Notes: a model not told the origin generated them from the sequence alone. A stretch of DNA of 15,023 nucleotides from Chitinophagales bacterium (GCA_023251415.1 JAHEYX010000033.1:1-15023), one strand, 5' to 3'. Counted from the first letter of the stretch, positions 1-7,302 are shown. Program-made: numbers and translations.

Positions 1-355
1 AATGAATTTGTTCGGAATCGCCCTCTACCAGCTCGATTTTATGTTGAAGCGATTTGGCGTTTAATTTCTGGCGACCAAACTCCAACATACCTGGCGATAA
101 ATCAATCCCAATAATATGATCGGGGTTTAATTTTAAGCAGGCAATGGCGAAATCACCTGTACCGGTTGCCATATCGAGCAGTTGTTTGGGATTTTCTTTT
201 TTCAGCTCTCGAATAGCGCGGCGACGCCAATATTTGTCGATGCCAAACGATAATACATTGTTTAAAAAATCATACCGACGGGCAATGTTATTAAACATGG
301 AACGTACTTGTTCCTTTTTACTTCCTTCCAAATGCTGATAAGGGACTACTGTCAT
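1..355 (-). CDS. menG: Demethylmenaquinone methyltransferase (MenG/UbiE), C-terminus beyond window
   Basis: This SAM-dependent methyltransferase carries out the last step of menaquinone synthesis, methylating demethylmenaquinone at the inner face of the membrane. The 118 visible residues contain the family signature YDFLNNVLSFGIDKYWRR (about 28-45) and the SAM-binding glycine loop DMATGTGDFAI (61-71), followed by the acidic GIDLSPGM strand (83-90). The start is an ATG at 355-353. A TAnnTTTG-like box lies 7 nt upstream, so the leader must be very short. The gene reads leftward out of the window, so only about the first half is present; no defect is seen in that part. A role in ubiquinone synthesis is unlikely because Bacteroidota use menaquinone. 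Family assignment is firm. Confidence 0.93.
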   Translation of the reverse strand, partial: MTVVPYQHLEGSKKEQVRSMFNNIARRYDFLNNVLSFGIDKYWRRRAIRELKKENPKQLLDMATGTGDFAIACLKLNPDHIIGIDLSPGMLEFGRQKLNAKSLQHKIELVEGDSEQIH

Positions 356-361
356 AGCCTG

Positions 362-369
362 CAAAGGTA
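362..369 (-). promoter_or_regulatory. Candidate -7 box of menG promoter
   Basis: TACCTTTG on the minus strand matches the Bacteroidota -7 consensus TAnnTTTG exactly. It lies 6 nt upstream of the menG start, in the 41-nt gap after the porin stop. No clear TTTG (-33) element is found at the usual distance, so transcription from the porin gene may also contribute. Confidence 0.45.
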
Positions 370-396
370 GTTTATTTGTGTTGGATTTTTGAGGGC

Positions 397-2322
397 TTAA
401 TAATCATCAAATCGCCAGTTTACGCCAACACGTATGGCACGTTCTGCTTGTGGATACCAATAGCTGTTGTAGTTCGCCATTCCATTCACGCCTTGCAATA
501 AGTTTTCCATTTTAATAAAGATGCGTGCGCTTTTAATTTTCAAATTTACATATACATCGGCTACAGGAATAGTACTATACGTGTGGCTGTTTTGCCAATA
601 AAATTCATTCCATAGCGGGCTGTAGTTTGGGGCTTTGAAATCGCTTTTCCAAGTTGCAGTAAACCCGGTTTGCAGTAAAAGGGCCTTTTTAAACAAGTAA
701 TTTTGGTAATACCAATTGGCCATAACAGCGATGCGTGGCTGTGGTAGTGGTGTGGCCCGTTTTGAAAAGTCATACAACAATTGATCGAAATTAAATTTCC
801 CGATTTTGAAGGTGTATTTGAATAGCCAATAATTAGTAACTACCGGAGTGGTCCAGTTAATCGGAACAGCAGCCGTATCGAGCACTTGTAAGTTTTGATA
901 GCGAGTGGTGGTGAAGGCTACAACAAGTTTCATTTTGTAGAGATTCATGAAAACCCGCATTTGTTGACGGTTTTCGGGTTGTACTACCGAAGTTAACGGT
1001 AGTGCTGTAGTCCATAATTGATTCTGCAACCAATCGGCGTGGCGCTTTTGCAATTGCGCATTAATACCGATTACTAGTGGCCAATGAAGCGGAATTTTGC
1101 TTGCCGAAGCTTTTATTAAGTAGTCGTTTGCATTGTAGCCGCTAATCGCATAATCAGCCACCAGCGCTAAGTTGTAATTGCGATGGGCGGGCAAGTTTTG
1201 ATGTTCGAGTGCAACGTGTGCATTGATACTTTGTGTATTTAAACTATGCAGTGGTTGTTTGGCTACAATAAATTGGTGTTGAATGGCAATTGAACTTAAC
1301 CACGCACGGGCAATATTAATACTGTCGTTTAGCCTTTTCTTAAACGGAGCCGTTGATAAACTAAAGGTGTTGGAATAAGTATGCAAAACCCAGGCACCTA
1401 CTAAAGAGTCTTTATGGTGAAAAGTATCCAGATCGGGCATTTGTAGCGGCATAGGTAAGTAATTGATTGAATCAAATGCTTTGTCGCTATAATGCTGGTA
1501 TTCGCTTTGGCTGGAAAAAACGTGTTGCAGTGTATAAAAAGGTACAAAATCGGGGACGATGGTGGTGTCGCTTTTTTTAACCGTGTATTTTTGACCGATA
1601 TGGTAGTTTTGTTGCAGAAAGTAGGTTTCTTCCTTTACTGTTTGAAACGTGTTGGCCATTTTTACCGGCACCACACTTTTGTTGATATAATTGATTAAAA
1701 ACACCGAATCATTGGTTGTTCCACCATTTTCTTGCCAGCTAAGTTTGTTGAACACAGTACCCACTGTAGCTGCATATTTTTTACTTTTCGATTGATAACT
1801 GATTCGTCCAAAAAAATTATGGTGTATGGCTTTTTGTAATTGGTAAACCCCATCACTACTGAGGTAGCGGTAATTCATTTGTGCTTTTACTGCCTTCCCC
1901 AAAGGTTGTGTATGCATTAGTTGAATCATGGTTTCGCCAAATTGCCCGGTTTGGTAACCCAATTCACTAAAGGGATGGGAGCTGTTATAAATTGGCATTT
2001 TAGAAGCCTGGTAGCGATACGCATTGGCAGCAGTACGTCCCAATTGAAATCCAAAGGGTTTAGCATCAAGTGCTTGTAGTGTATACAGCGGCAATCCAAT
2101 ATTTCCTAAATCATATTTCAGTAAATAATCTACCGGTAAGGTTTGTGCCGGGTGGTAGTTTTGAAAGTAAGTAAGGGTAGTATCGGGATAAATTTTTTGG
2201 TTTGGTTGTTCTGTTGTATAATAATATACTGCAGTGGAGTCGGCAGAAATTGCCAAGGTGGCTGATACAAAGGTCAATTGCAGCACAACAACTCCGTAAA
2301 TAAGGCGTAACAATCCGTTCAA
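397..2322 (-). CDS. Putative outer-membrane porin of Bacteroidota (Porin_10-like)
   Basis: This 641-residue protein is a likely beta-barrel of the outer membrane, of the kind annotated as putative porin in Bacteroidota. It opens with a hydrophobic signal peptide (about 1-24, ending SATLA) followed by the mature part beginning near ADSTAVYYY. The body is a long series of alternating polar and aromatic strands, and it ends in a typical barrel strand, GVNWRFDDY. The frame has no ATG before residue 109, although the signal peptide is intact, so translation must begin at a rare codon. TTG at 2322-2320 is the best choice; CTG (2328) and ATT (2334) are the only other candidates before the upstream stop at 2346-2344. 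The menG gene follows 41 nt downstream on the same strand. Substrate is unknown. The family call rests on overall pattern, not on a catalytic motif. Confidence 0.78.
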   Translation of the reverse strand: MNGLLRLIYGVVVLQLTFVSATLAISADSTAVYYYTTEQPNQKIYPDTTLTYFQNYHPAQTLPVDYLLKYDLGNIGLPLYTLQALDAKPFGFQLGRTAANAYRYQASKMPIYNSSHPFSELGYQTGQFGETMIQLMHTQPLGKAVKAQMNYRYLSSDGVYQLQKAIHHNFFGRISYQSKSKKYAATVGTVFNKLSWQENGGTTNDSVFLINYINKSVVPVKMANTFQTVKEETYFLQQNYHIGQKYTVKKSDTTIVPDFVPFYTLQHVFSSQSEYQHYSDKAFDSINYLPMPLQMPDLDTFHHKDSLVGAWVLHTYSNTFSLSTAPFKKRLNDSINIARAWLSSIAIQHQFIVAKQPLHSLNTQSINAHVALEHQNLPAHRNYNLALVADYAISGYNANDYLIKASASKIPLHWPLVIGINAQLQKRHADWLQNQLWTTALPLTSVVQPENRQQMRVFMNLYKMKLVVAFTTTRYQNLQVLDTAAVPINWTTPVVTNYWLFKYTFKIGKFNFDQLLYDFSKRATPLPQPRIAVMANWYYQNYLFKKALLLQTGFTATWKSDFKAPNYSPLWNEFYWQNSHTYSTIPVADVYVNLKIKSARIFIKMENLLQGVNGMANYNSYWYPQAERAIRVGVNWRFDDY

Positions 2323-2351
2323 GATCAGCTGAATTTTAAATAATTACAAGG

Positions 2352-2359
2352 CTAAAGTA
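2352..2359 (-). promoter_or_regulatory. Weak candidate -7 box of the porin gene
   Basis: TACTTTAG on the minus strand matches TAnnTTTG at all but one fixed position and lies 29 nt upstream of the TTG start. TTTG-like runs lie upstream, but at 12 and 16 nt, closer than the usual spacing of about 20. This is a weak assignment. Confidence 0.3.
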
Positions 2360-2425
2360 CAAGAGCTTCTTCAAACAAAAAAATATCGAGCAAAAACAAT
2401 GTTTTTAGATGTGCTGATCGTAGTG

Positions 2426-2433
2426 TAACTTTG
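2426..2433 (+). promoter_or_regulatory. -7 box of the HesB/IscA gene promoter
   Basis: TAACTTTG matches the Bacteroidota -7 consensus TAnnTTTG exactly and lies 20 nt before the ATG at 2454. Transcription would start near 2440, giving a short A-rich leader. A T-rich stretch near 2402-2406 sits where the -33 element is expected but is not a clean TTTG. The promoter points away from the porin gene, so the 131-bp gap serves both genes. Confidence 0.55.
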
Positions 2434-2453
2434 CGCCATAAAATTTGCAAAAA

Positions 2454-2798
2454 ATGGAAACGACAACTGCTTTAGAATTACCGGTTAGCTTCACGGCGAC
2501 TGCGATACAAGAAATTAAACGTTTATTGGCTGCAAATCCATCACATCCAACATTACGTGTTGGTGTAAAAGGAGGAGGCTGTTCAGGAATGACTTATGTT
2601 TTGGAGTTTGATGCTGAACAAAACGGTGATATGCATTTTGAAATTGAAGGAATTGCAGTAGTTATGAATAAAGCACATGAATTATATTTAGCCGGAATGC
2701 AAGTTGATTTTGGCAATGGATTAAACGATCGTGGCTTTGTGTTTCAAAATCCAAATGCCAGTAAAACCTGTGGATGCGGCACTTCTTTTTCTGTGTAA
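2454..2798 (+). CDS. HesB/IscA/ErpA-type iron-sulfur cluster carrier
   Basis: This A-type carrier receives Fe-S clusters from the assembly machinery and passes them to target enzymes in the cytoplasm. The 114-residue product shows the three cysteines that bind the cluster: C43 in GGGCSGMTY, and C106 and C108 in the C-terminal TCGCGTSFSV. These match the family pattern in number and position, and length is normal. I chose the ATG at 2454. An in-frame TTG at 2445 would add three residues, but the ATG has the A-rich upstream stretch usual for this phylum and is well placed behind the -7 box. The gene stands alone and not in a suf or isc cluster, and it converges on dps with only 7 nt between the stops. 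IscA, SufA and ErpA cannot be told apart here. Confidence 0.93.
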   Translation: METTTALELPVSFTATAIQEIKRLLAANPSHPTLRVGVKGGGCSGMTYVLEFDAEQNGDMHFEIEGIAVVMNKAHELYLAGMQVDFGNGLNDRGFVFQNPNASKTCGCGTSFSV

Positions 2799-2805
2799 TA
2801 CCCTT

Positions 2806-3279
2806 TTACTGCAAGTAAGCCCGTAACATCCAAGCCATTTTTTCGTGTTGCTCCAAAATTCCGGTTAAGAAATCGCCGGTTCCGACATCATGATAGGTGT
2901 CGTTAACAGCAACTATACCAACACGCAATTCGCGAATTAAACTTTCGTGGTCTTCGAGCAAGGCATGAATTAATTCTTGAGCCGTTGCTGCGGTAGTCTT
3001 GGTTTCCTTTAGTGTACTGTAATGTAAAAATTCGTTTAAGGAGCCCGGGGCTAATTGGCCCAGCGAGCGTATTCGTTCTGCAACTTCATCAATAGTAGCA
3101 TCTAAGGCTTCGTATTGCGATTGGAAAAACTTGTGCAATTCCATAAAATTTGGGCCACTAACATTCCAATGCGCTTTACGTGTTTTGGTAAATAAAATGG
3201 TTTCGTCGGCTAATACTTGATTTAAAAAAGAACTAACTTGCGATAAGTCTTGTTCAGCAATTCCAATGTGCATTTTCAT
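2806..3279 (-). CDS. dps: Dps-family DNA-protecting ferritin
   Basis: Dps forms a dodecameric cage that oxidises Fe(II) with peroxide and stores the iron, protecting DNA from hydroxyl radicals. The 157-residue protein has the inter-subunit ferroxidase residues in the standard spacing: H37 in KAHWNV, H49 in ELHKFF, then D64 and E68 in IDEVAERIR. Position 53, where E. coli has an additional aspartate, is glutamine. There is no long basic N-terminal tail, so direct DNA binding is uncertain. The start ATG at 3279 is followed by a second ATG two codons on (3273); either could be used. The gene lies 23 nt downstream of a 54-residue ORF and is probably co-transcribed with it from the promoter facing oxyR, which would fit the known control of dps by OxyR in other bacteria. 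Confidence 0.94.
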   Translation of the reverse strand: MKMHIGIAEQDLSQVSSFLNQVLADETILFTKTRKAHWNVSGPNFMELHKFFQSQYEALDATIDEVAERIRSLGQLAPGSLNEFLHYSTLKETKTTAATAQELIHALLEDHESLIRELRVGIVAVNDTYHDVGTGDFLTGILEQHEKMAWMLRAYLQ

Positions 3280-3302
3280 AGTTTAAATAGATTAATTACG
3301 AA

Positions 3303-3467
3303 CTATATTACGCCTTTAAAAGAGCGTTCTTCCTCCCCTTTTTTACTTAATTGTATAGCGTCTTTTAGGGATAATAATTCAAGCGCCAAAAAGCTGTAAG
3401 CCGTTTTATTGTTTTGGGGGCGGAACGATCGAGTAGTTTTACTTGCTCCTTTTTTAGTGCGTGGCAT
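3303..3467 (-). CDS. Small basic protein of unknown function, upstream of dps
   Basis: I do not recognise this 54-residue protein. Its N-terminus is rich in lysine and arginine (MPRTKKGASKTTRSFR), the middle has a short leucine-rich helix (about 25-40, YSFLALELLSLKDAIQL) and the end is charged (SKKGEEERSFK). It has no signal peptide or membrane segment. The frame stays open upstream to an ATG at 3518, but a good divergent promoter (-7 box 3488-3495) lies inside that extension, so the ATG at 3467 is the likely start. It ends 23 nt before dps on the same strand and probably shares its transcript. A nucleic-acid-associated role under oxidative stress is a guess from charge and context only. It could also be a non-functional leader ORF. 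Confidence 0.5.
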   Translation of the reverse strand: MPRTKKGASKTTRSFRPQNNKTAYSFLALELLSLKDAIQLSKKGEEERSFKGVI

Positions 3468-3487
3468 AGTAGTGTATTTTGATGAGG

Positions 3488-3519
3488 CAAAAATGAAGCG
3501 ATTTGATTTATCAATCAAA
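3488..3519 (-). promoter_or_regulatory. Divergent promoter for the 54-residue ORF and dps
   Basis: On the minus strand a TTTG (-33, at 3519-3516) is followed after exactly 20 nt by CATTTTTG (-7, at 3495-3488), which matches TAnnTTTG at all but the first base. Spacing and sequence fit the Bacteroidota promoter pattern. Transcription would start near 3481, about 14 nt before the ATG at 3467. The -33 box sits just beside the 30-bp dyad that straddles the oxyR -7 box, the arrangement expected for an activator binding upstream. Confidence 0.55.
3502..3519. repeat. Inverted repeat TTTGATT-N4-AATCAAA in the oxyR-dps gap
   Basis: A perfect 7-bp inverted repeat with a 4-bp centre (TATC) lies between the two promoters. 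Its right arm contains the -33 TTTG of the dps-side promoter. Its centre is 26 bp from the centre of the larger dyad at 3522-3551. It may be a second regulator site; it is too AT-rich and short to act as a terminator. Confidence 0.45.
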
Positions 3520-3521
3520 CT

Positions 3522-3551
3522 GATATTTTCTATATTTGCATAGACAATATC
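3522..3551. promoter_or_regulatory. Candidate OxyR operator: 30-bp dyad over the oxyR -7 box
   Basis: Two 12-bp arms, GATATTTTCTAT and ATAGACAATATC, flank a 6-bp centre and are complementary at 11 of 12 positions. The inner CTAT/ATAG half-sites resemble the ATAG/CTAT elements of known OxyR sites. The dyad covers the oxyR -7 box (3531-3538) and ends 6 bp before the oxyR ATG. On the other side it abuts the -33 box of the divergent promoter, centred near -55 from that start. This geometry predicts self-repression and activation of dps. OxyR binding itself is inferred. Confidence 0.6.
3531..3538 (+). promoter_or_regulatory. -7 box of the oxyR promoter
   Basis: TATATTTG matches TAnnTTTG exactly and lies 19 nt before the ATG at 3558. 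The nearest upstream TTTG (3502-3505) is 25 nt away, a little too far for a standard -33 box. The box sits inside the 30-bp dyad, so a bound regulator would block it. Confidence 0.55.
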
Positions 3552-3557
3552 TATAAC

Positions 3558-4487
3558 ATGAATTTACAACAACTCGCCTATATTATTGCCGTTGATGATT
3601 ATCGGCATTTTGTAACGGCTGCCGAAAAGAGCTTTGTTACGCAAGCCACTTTAAGCATGATGATAAAAAAACTGGAAGAGGAGTTGGAGCTGACCCTCTT
3701 TGATCGCCAGCAACATCCGGTTGTGCCTACTCCGGCCGGAAAAGAAGTATTGATTCAGGCTCGACGTATATTAGGAGAAACGACCAATCTGTTTGCTATG
3801 GTTAAAGAGTTAAAGGGTGAGTTCAGCGGTGAAGTACGAATAGGCATTATACCAACCTTGGCGCCTTATTTATTGCCTTTGTTTATTGCACAATTCAGTA
3901 AAACATTTCCGTTGTTAAAAATTCATATTCAAGAATTGGTAACGGCTGAAATCATTCAACAACTTCATGCCCAAAAGTTAGCCATCGGTTTATTGGCTAC
4001 GCCATTGCCTCCAAATGATCTTGCGCATGAACGCTTGTTTACCGAACGCTTTTTTGTTTATGCTGCTAAACAGGAAAAATTTCCGGCCAATAAATTTGTT
4101 GCTCCAAAGCAATTGCATGCGCATCAAGTATGGTTATTGGAAGAAGGGCATTGTATGCGCAATCAAGTGCTCAATTTCTGCAGTTTAAAATCGTTAACAA
4201 CGCATGCATCACAAGTTACCTATGATGCCGGTAGTTTAGAAACACTAATTAATATGGTTGACAAAAACGGGGGATTAACTATTTTGCCGGAATTGGCTTT
4301 GCAACACTTAACCGGGGCTCAACTGAAAAATATACGCTCTTTCATTCCTCCAACACCGCAGCGCGAAATAAGTTTGGTATATATGCCGCATTACCCTCGG
4401 AGGCAACTCCTTCAAGAATTGAAAAAAAGCATCATCCGGCATTTACCGTTTGAACCTGTCAAAGGAAGAGTGATCGCCATTAGCTAA
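3558..4487 (+). CDS. oxyR: Hydrogen peroxide-sensing LysR-type regulator OxyR
   Basis: This 309-residue LysR-family regulator has an N-terminal winged helix-turn-helix (about 1-60, with HFVTAAEKSFVTQATLS) and a type 2 periplasmic-binding-protein sensor domain (about 90-300). The peroxide-sensing motif is present: GHCMRNQVLNFC, with cysteines at residues 199 and 208. That is the same spacing and numbering as the redox pair of E. coli OxyR, so a reversible disulfide switch is expected. T100 lies in the IIPTLAPYLLP motif typical of the family. The ATG at 3558 follows an A-rich leader and a strong -7 box. Divergent placement to dps and the dyad over its own promoter support the same role: peroxide sensing, self-repression and activation of iron-storage genes. 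The assignment is strong; the regulon beyond this locus is unknown. Confidence 0.94.
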   Translation: MNLQQLAYIIAVDDYRHFVTAAEKSFVTQATLSMMIKKLEEELELTLFDRQQHPVVPTPAGKEVLIQARRILGETTNLFAMVKELKGEFSGEVRIGIIPTLAPYLLPLFIAQFSKTFPLLKIHIQELVTAEIIQQLHAQKLAIGLLATPLPPNDLAHERLFTERFFVYAAKQEKFPANKFVAPKQLHAHQVWLLEEGHCMRNQVLNFCSLKSLTTHASQVTYDAGSLETLINMVDKNGGLTILPELALQHLTGAQLKNIRSFIPPTPQREISLVYMPHYPRRQLLQELKKSIIRHLPFEPVKGRVIAIS

Positions 4488-4555
4488 AGCTATACCTATT
4501 GCTTGTAAGAATCACAATACCAAACCTTTTGCACAGGTCACACCTTCAAACCCCT

Positions 4556-5962
4556 TTACTGTTTGAAAAAACGTTGCGCTTGATTGCCGTTGCTGAGACG
4601 TATAACATACATGCCTTGCGGTAAAGCTTGTAGGTCTACTTTTGTTTGTGCCGCATGTATTTTACCAAATTGTTGTAATCGTCCTAAGGCATCATAAATA
4701 AAGTAATTTGCTTCGGGTTGATTGGAATTAATTTGAAGCGGAGTGGTCGCATTGATGATGTTCGGGTAAAGTGTAAAGCTGCTTTCGGGTGCTTGGTTTT
4801 GATTGATTCCTACCGTGCAATTGGATTGCGGCGTATTTCCATTTAATGCAATACGCGCGGCAAACAAATCGACCATATTTTGGGTTCGCAAAGCGATATT
4901 ATCAATAGCATGTCCATTTGATAAACAATTGTTCATGTAGTTGTAATTCGCTACGATATCGGCTTGAAAAACAGGTGGGTTGCTCATTGTAGTAAAATGT
5001 GATTGAATTGCTGCGCCTCCATGTGCAAACGGATAAAAATAAAACGATTGGCATAAATTGGTTTGTGCAAAACACTCCCAACTGACTCTTCCTAATACTT
5101 GCCCGTATTGGTAGTTTACCACTACATCAGATCCTTGGTGAAATAAATACACACATGGATTATTGCTTGAATTAGGAATCGTATTAAGATCGAACATGGC
5201 TCCATAAAAACTGCCCACTCCTTTAACCGAAGCATCATAACTACCAAGGTTCAAATCACCATCGATGCTTCCTAAATCAGGTCGACTTAAATCATTGGAG
5301 GAAGGGATGCAGGCATAGGTTATTAAATCGGGGTCGGGTGTTGGAGCATTCGCGATAGCAAAACAGGAAGCCGGTTTTTCGCTAGGTAAATCGGTAAATG
5401 TAGTTGCTAAAGCAATAAAGGCACCGGCGCTTTGACCCACCACAAAAACATTATTTACATCAGATGAATCCAGGGCGCTTCTGTTTTTCATAAAACGAAT
5501 GGCGCCTTTGGTGTCTTGCATACCACGGTAATTTGCTCGAATAATTTCGGCACTGTCGCAGATGTATGCACACGGTGCTGCTAATGATGTATTACACAGC
5601 GCATACATGCTATAGTTAGCTGCTTTATGCGTGCCGAGTCGGTAATTGATCGTAGCAACCACCCAGCCACGTTTTGCCAATGCTTTTGACAAGTAAATCA
5701 AATCGTAATCTTCTTTTGAACCGGCCACCCAAGCTCCTCCATGAACCAAAACTGCTATTGGACGTTGACAATTGGCATCGCCATGTGGTCGGTAAATATC
5801 CATTTTTAAAGTATCGGGATTACCGGCGTAGTCTGTTGCAATGCCATAGCTTACATTTAAAAAACTATCAATAGTGAATTGTTCGGTGGTATAAGGCGTT
5901 TGTGCCTTTACTAAGGACTTACCGATAATTGAAAGCAGTAGAAGTAAAAAAAGTTTTTTCAT
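4556..5962 (-). CDS. Secreted alpha/beta-hydrolase esterase with T9SS sorting domain
   Basis: This 468-residue exported enzyme probably hydrolyses carboxylic esters, perhaps acetyl or feruloyl groups on polysaccharides, at the cell surface or outside. A signal peptide (1-20, ending VKA) precedes an alpha/beta-hydrolase domain (about 30-340). The oxyanion-hole motif HGGAW is at 74-78, the nucleophile S178 lies in GQSAG (176-180), and D279 (HQGSD) and H314 (FAHGG) are well placed to complete the triad. Eight or more cysteines in the mature domain suggest disulfide bonds. The last 75 residues or so (FTLYPNI... to QRFFKQ) form a T9SS type A sorting domain with the typical ALPQGMYVIRL motif. The upstream neighbour on the same strand, 91 nt away, is also T9SS cargo. 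The substrate cannot be read from the sequence. Confidence 0.88.
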   Translation of the reverse strand: MKKLFLLLLLSIIGKSLVKAQTPYTTEQFTIDSFLNVSYGIATDYAGNPDTLKMDIYRPHGDANCQRPIAVLVHGGAWVAGSKEDYDLIYLSKALAKRGWVVATINYRLGTHKAANYSMYALCNTSLAAPCAYICDSAEIIRANYRGMQDTKGAIRFMKNRSALDSSDVNNVFVVGQSAGAFIALATTFTDLPSEKPASCFAIANAPTPDPDLITYACIPSSNDLSRPDLGSIDGDLNLGSYDASVKGVGSFYGAMFDLNTIPNSSNNPCVYLFHQGSDVVVNYQYGQVLGRVSWECFAQTNLCQSFYFYPFAHGGAAIQSHFTTMSNPPVFQADIVANYNYMNNCLSNGHAIDNIALRTQNMVDLFAARIALNGNTPQSNCTVGINQNQAPESSFTLYPNIINATTPLQINSNQPEANYFIYDALGRLQQFGKIHAAQTKVDLQALPQGMYVIRLSNGNQAQRFFKQ

Positions 5963-6053
5963 GGTTTCTTTTTAGTGGTTACTATAATCCATTGCGGTGA
6001 AGCAAGTTAACCAATAAAAAGCAATGCTAAAATTTTTTATGCCTCCGGTTTAC

Positions 6054-7250
6054 TTATTTTTGAATACATACTTTAGCAGTTGTCGTTTTTTTAGTACTGC
6101 TCACTTGCAACCAATACATGCCTTCCGGTAAAAAAGCCAACTCTACTTGATAGGTGTTCCAATCTACTTTTTGAAGAGGTAATTGCAGTTGTGCGCCGGT
6201 AGCATTAAAACAGGTAAGGAGTGGAATTAACACTTCATTGGCTTTAATGGTTAACAGACTGGAGCATGGATTCGGGCTTAGTTGTAAACTACTTTTTTCG
6301 GGTTCGTTAAGCCCTGTAATAGTTAAGGTATTTAGGCAAATACTTGGGCTTTCGGTAGTAGTTGATGCCGGCTCACCGATTTGGGGACCAGCAAGTACGG
6401 TATTAAAATTTGACAATACATTGTTTAGGTTGGTATGAATTGCTTGTCGAATAACGATATTGCCATTTTGGTTGGTATGCACATACGTCCAATATTGGTT
6501 GGTGCTTTCATCAAACCAGCCACAGGGAATTCCCCCTTGATTGGTGAGTATTCCGTTTGTTAAAGCCGGAATACTTGAGTAACTGCCATGTAATGAAGCC
6601 GCAGAACAAGCATAAACACTGTTACCTTTAGAGATATACAACTTATACCCGGAGGGATCTTGAAATATATCCGGATCGGATGCCGTTCCGGAGTTTAAGG
6701 TAATTACCATGCGGTGTCCGGCATTTTTAGTAAACTGTGTTCCGTCTGATCCGGGCACTTCGCTTGCAGAATCAAAATACTTTATGCAGGGATACGTTTG
6801 ACAAGAAGCCGGATCTTGACCCATAGGTGTGCCGGTTGAGTTTAAGAAAAATAAGACCAAATGTCCGGCGCTATCAACAACTGCAGAAGGATCAACATAT
6901 TGAACAGGATTGCCGGCGCTATCTGTAATAGCAACCGATTGGGTATTTTGATCCCAAGTATTGGTGGTTTGATTATAGCGCTTTACTTGACCGGGTGTAT
7001 AAATATATAATTTGGAGCCCCGTGTTATAACATCCGGAACACTTCCGGTATACGGCACAAAATTCGGAACAAGGCTCCAAGTGCTTCCATCATTGGATTC
7101 CGCTAAGTGTACTTGATGATTCATAAATCCGGTACACGCAGCATTGCAGGTATGAAAAGCCATGATGTACTTTTTAGAAAAGGGTTGCGCCAAAAGCATA
7201 AAAGGGCTAATGAGTAGACCGAAGAGTAAAGTAGTTTTAATCATACGCAT
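6054..7250 (-). CDS. Secreted beta-propeller protein with T9SS sorting domain, GH43/GH32-fold-like
   Basis: This 398-residue exported protein has a signal peptide (about 1-21, ending LLA), a repetitive domain (about 25-300) and a T9SS sorting domain (about 323-398, with LSPNPCSS and FLPEGMYWLQV). The middle domain shows features of a five-bladed propeller glycosidase: YVDPSAVVDSAGHLVLFF (D120), SDPDIFQDPSGYKLYIS (D192, D194) and evenly spaced blades with terminal W or Y strands. These aspartates recall the catalytic acids of GH43/GH32-type enzymes, but I cannot identify a full catalytic set, so a non-enzymatic or binding protein is possible. Two ATG codons (7250 and 7244) could start it; both give a good signal peptide. 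It has its own -7 box at 7270-7277 and lies upstream of the secreted esterase, so the two may act on the same extracellular material. Confidence 0.72.
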   Translation of the reverse strand: MRMIKTTLLFGLLISPFMLLAQPFSKKYIMAFHTCNAACTGFMNHQVHLAESNDGSTWSLVPNFVPYTGSVPDVITRGSKLYIYTPGQVKRYNQTTNTWDQNTQSVAITDSAGNPVQYVDPSAVVDSAGHLVLFFLNSTGTPMGQDPASCQTYPCIKYFDSASEVPGSDGTQFTKNAGHRMVITLNSGTASDPDIFQDPSGYKLYISKGNSVYACSAASLHGSYSSIPALTNGILTNQGGIPCGWFDESTNQYWTYVHTNQNGNIVIRQAIHTNLNNVLSNFNTVLAGPQIGEPASTTTESPSICLNTLTITGLNEPEKSSLQLSPNPCSSLLTIKANEVLIPLLTCFNATGAQLQLPLQKVDWNTYQVELAFLPEGMYWLQVSSTKKTTTAKVCIQK

Positions 7251-7269
7251 CCGATTTATAATATGATTT

Positions 7270-7277
7270 CAAACTTA
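7270..7277 (-). promoter_or_regulatory. -7 box of the beta-propeller gene promoter
   Basis: TAAGTTTG on the minus strand matches TAnnTTTG exactly and lies 19 nt before the ATG at 7250. The nearest TTTG upstream is 26 nt away, so the -33 element is imperfect. It separates this gene from the DUF4349 gene, whose stop is at 7303. Confidence 0.5.
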
Positions 7278-7302
7278 TCTAAAAAGTTGCATGAGACTGG
7301 TG

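Noticed and set aside
144..338. Plus-strand open frame opposite menG
   Set aside because: It is antisense to the conserved methyltransferase motifs.
2445..2453. TTG start three codons upstream for the HesB/IscA gene
   Set aside because: The ATG at 2454 has an A-rich upstream region and matches family length; the TTG adds only three residues that are not typical.
3468..3518. N-terminal 17-residue extension of the small ORF upstream of dps
   Set aside because: The divergent -33/-7 promoter lies inside it, so the transcript would begin downstream of the ATG at 3518; the ATG at 3467 is preferred.
4488..4555. Terminator between oxyR and the esterase gene
   Set aside because: Only weak 4-5 bp inverted repeats are present and no T-run follows; nothing supportable.
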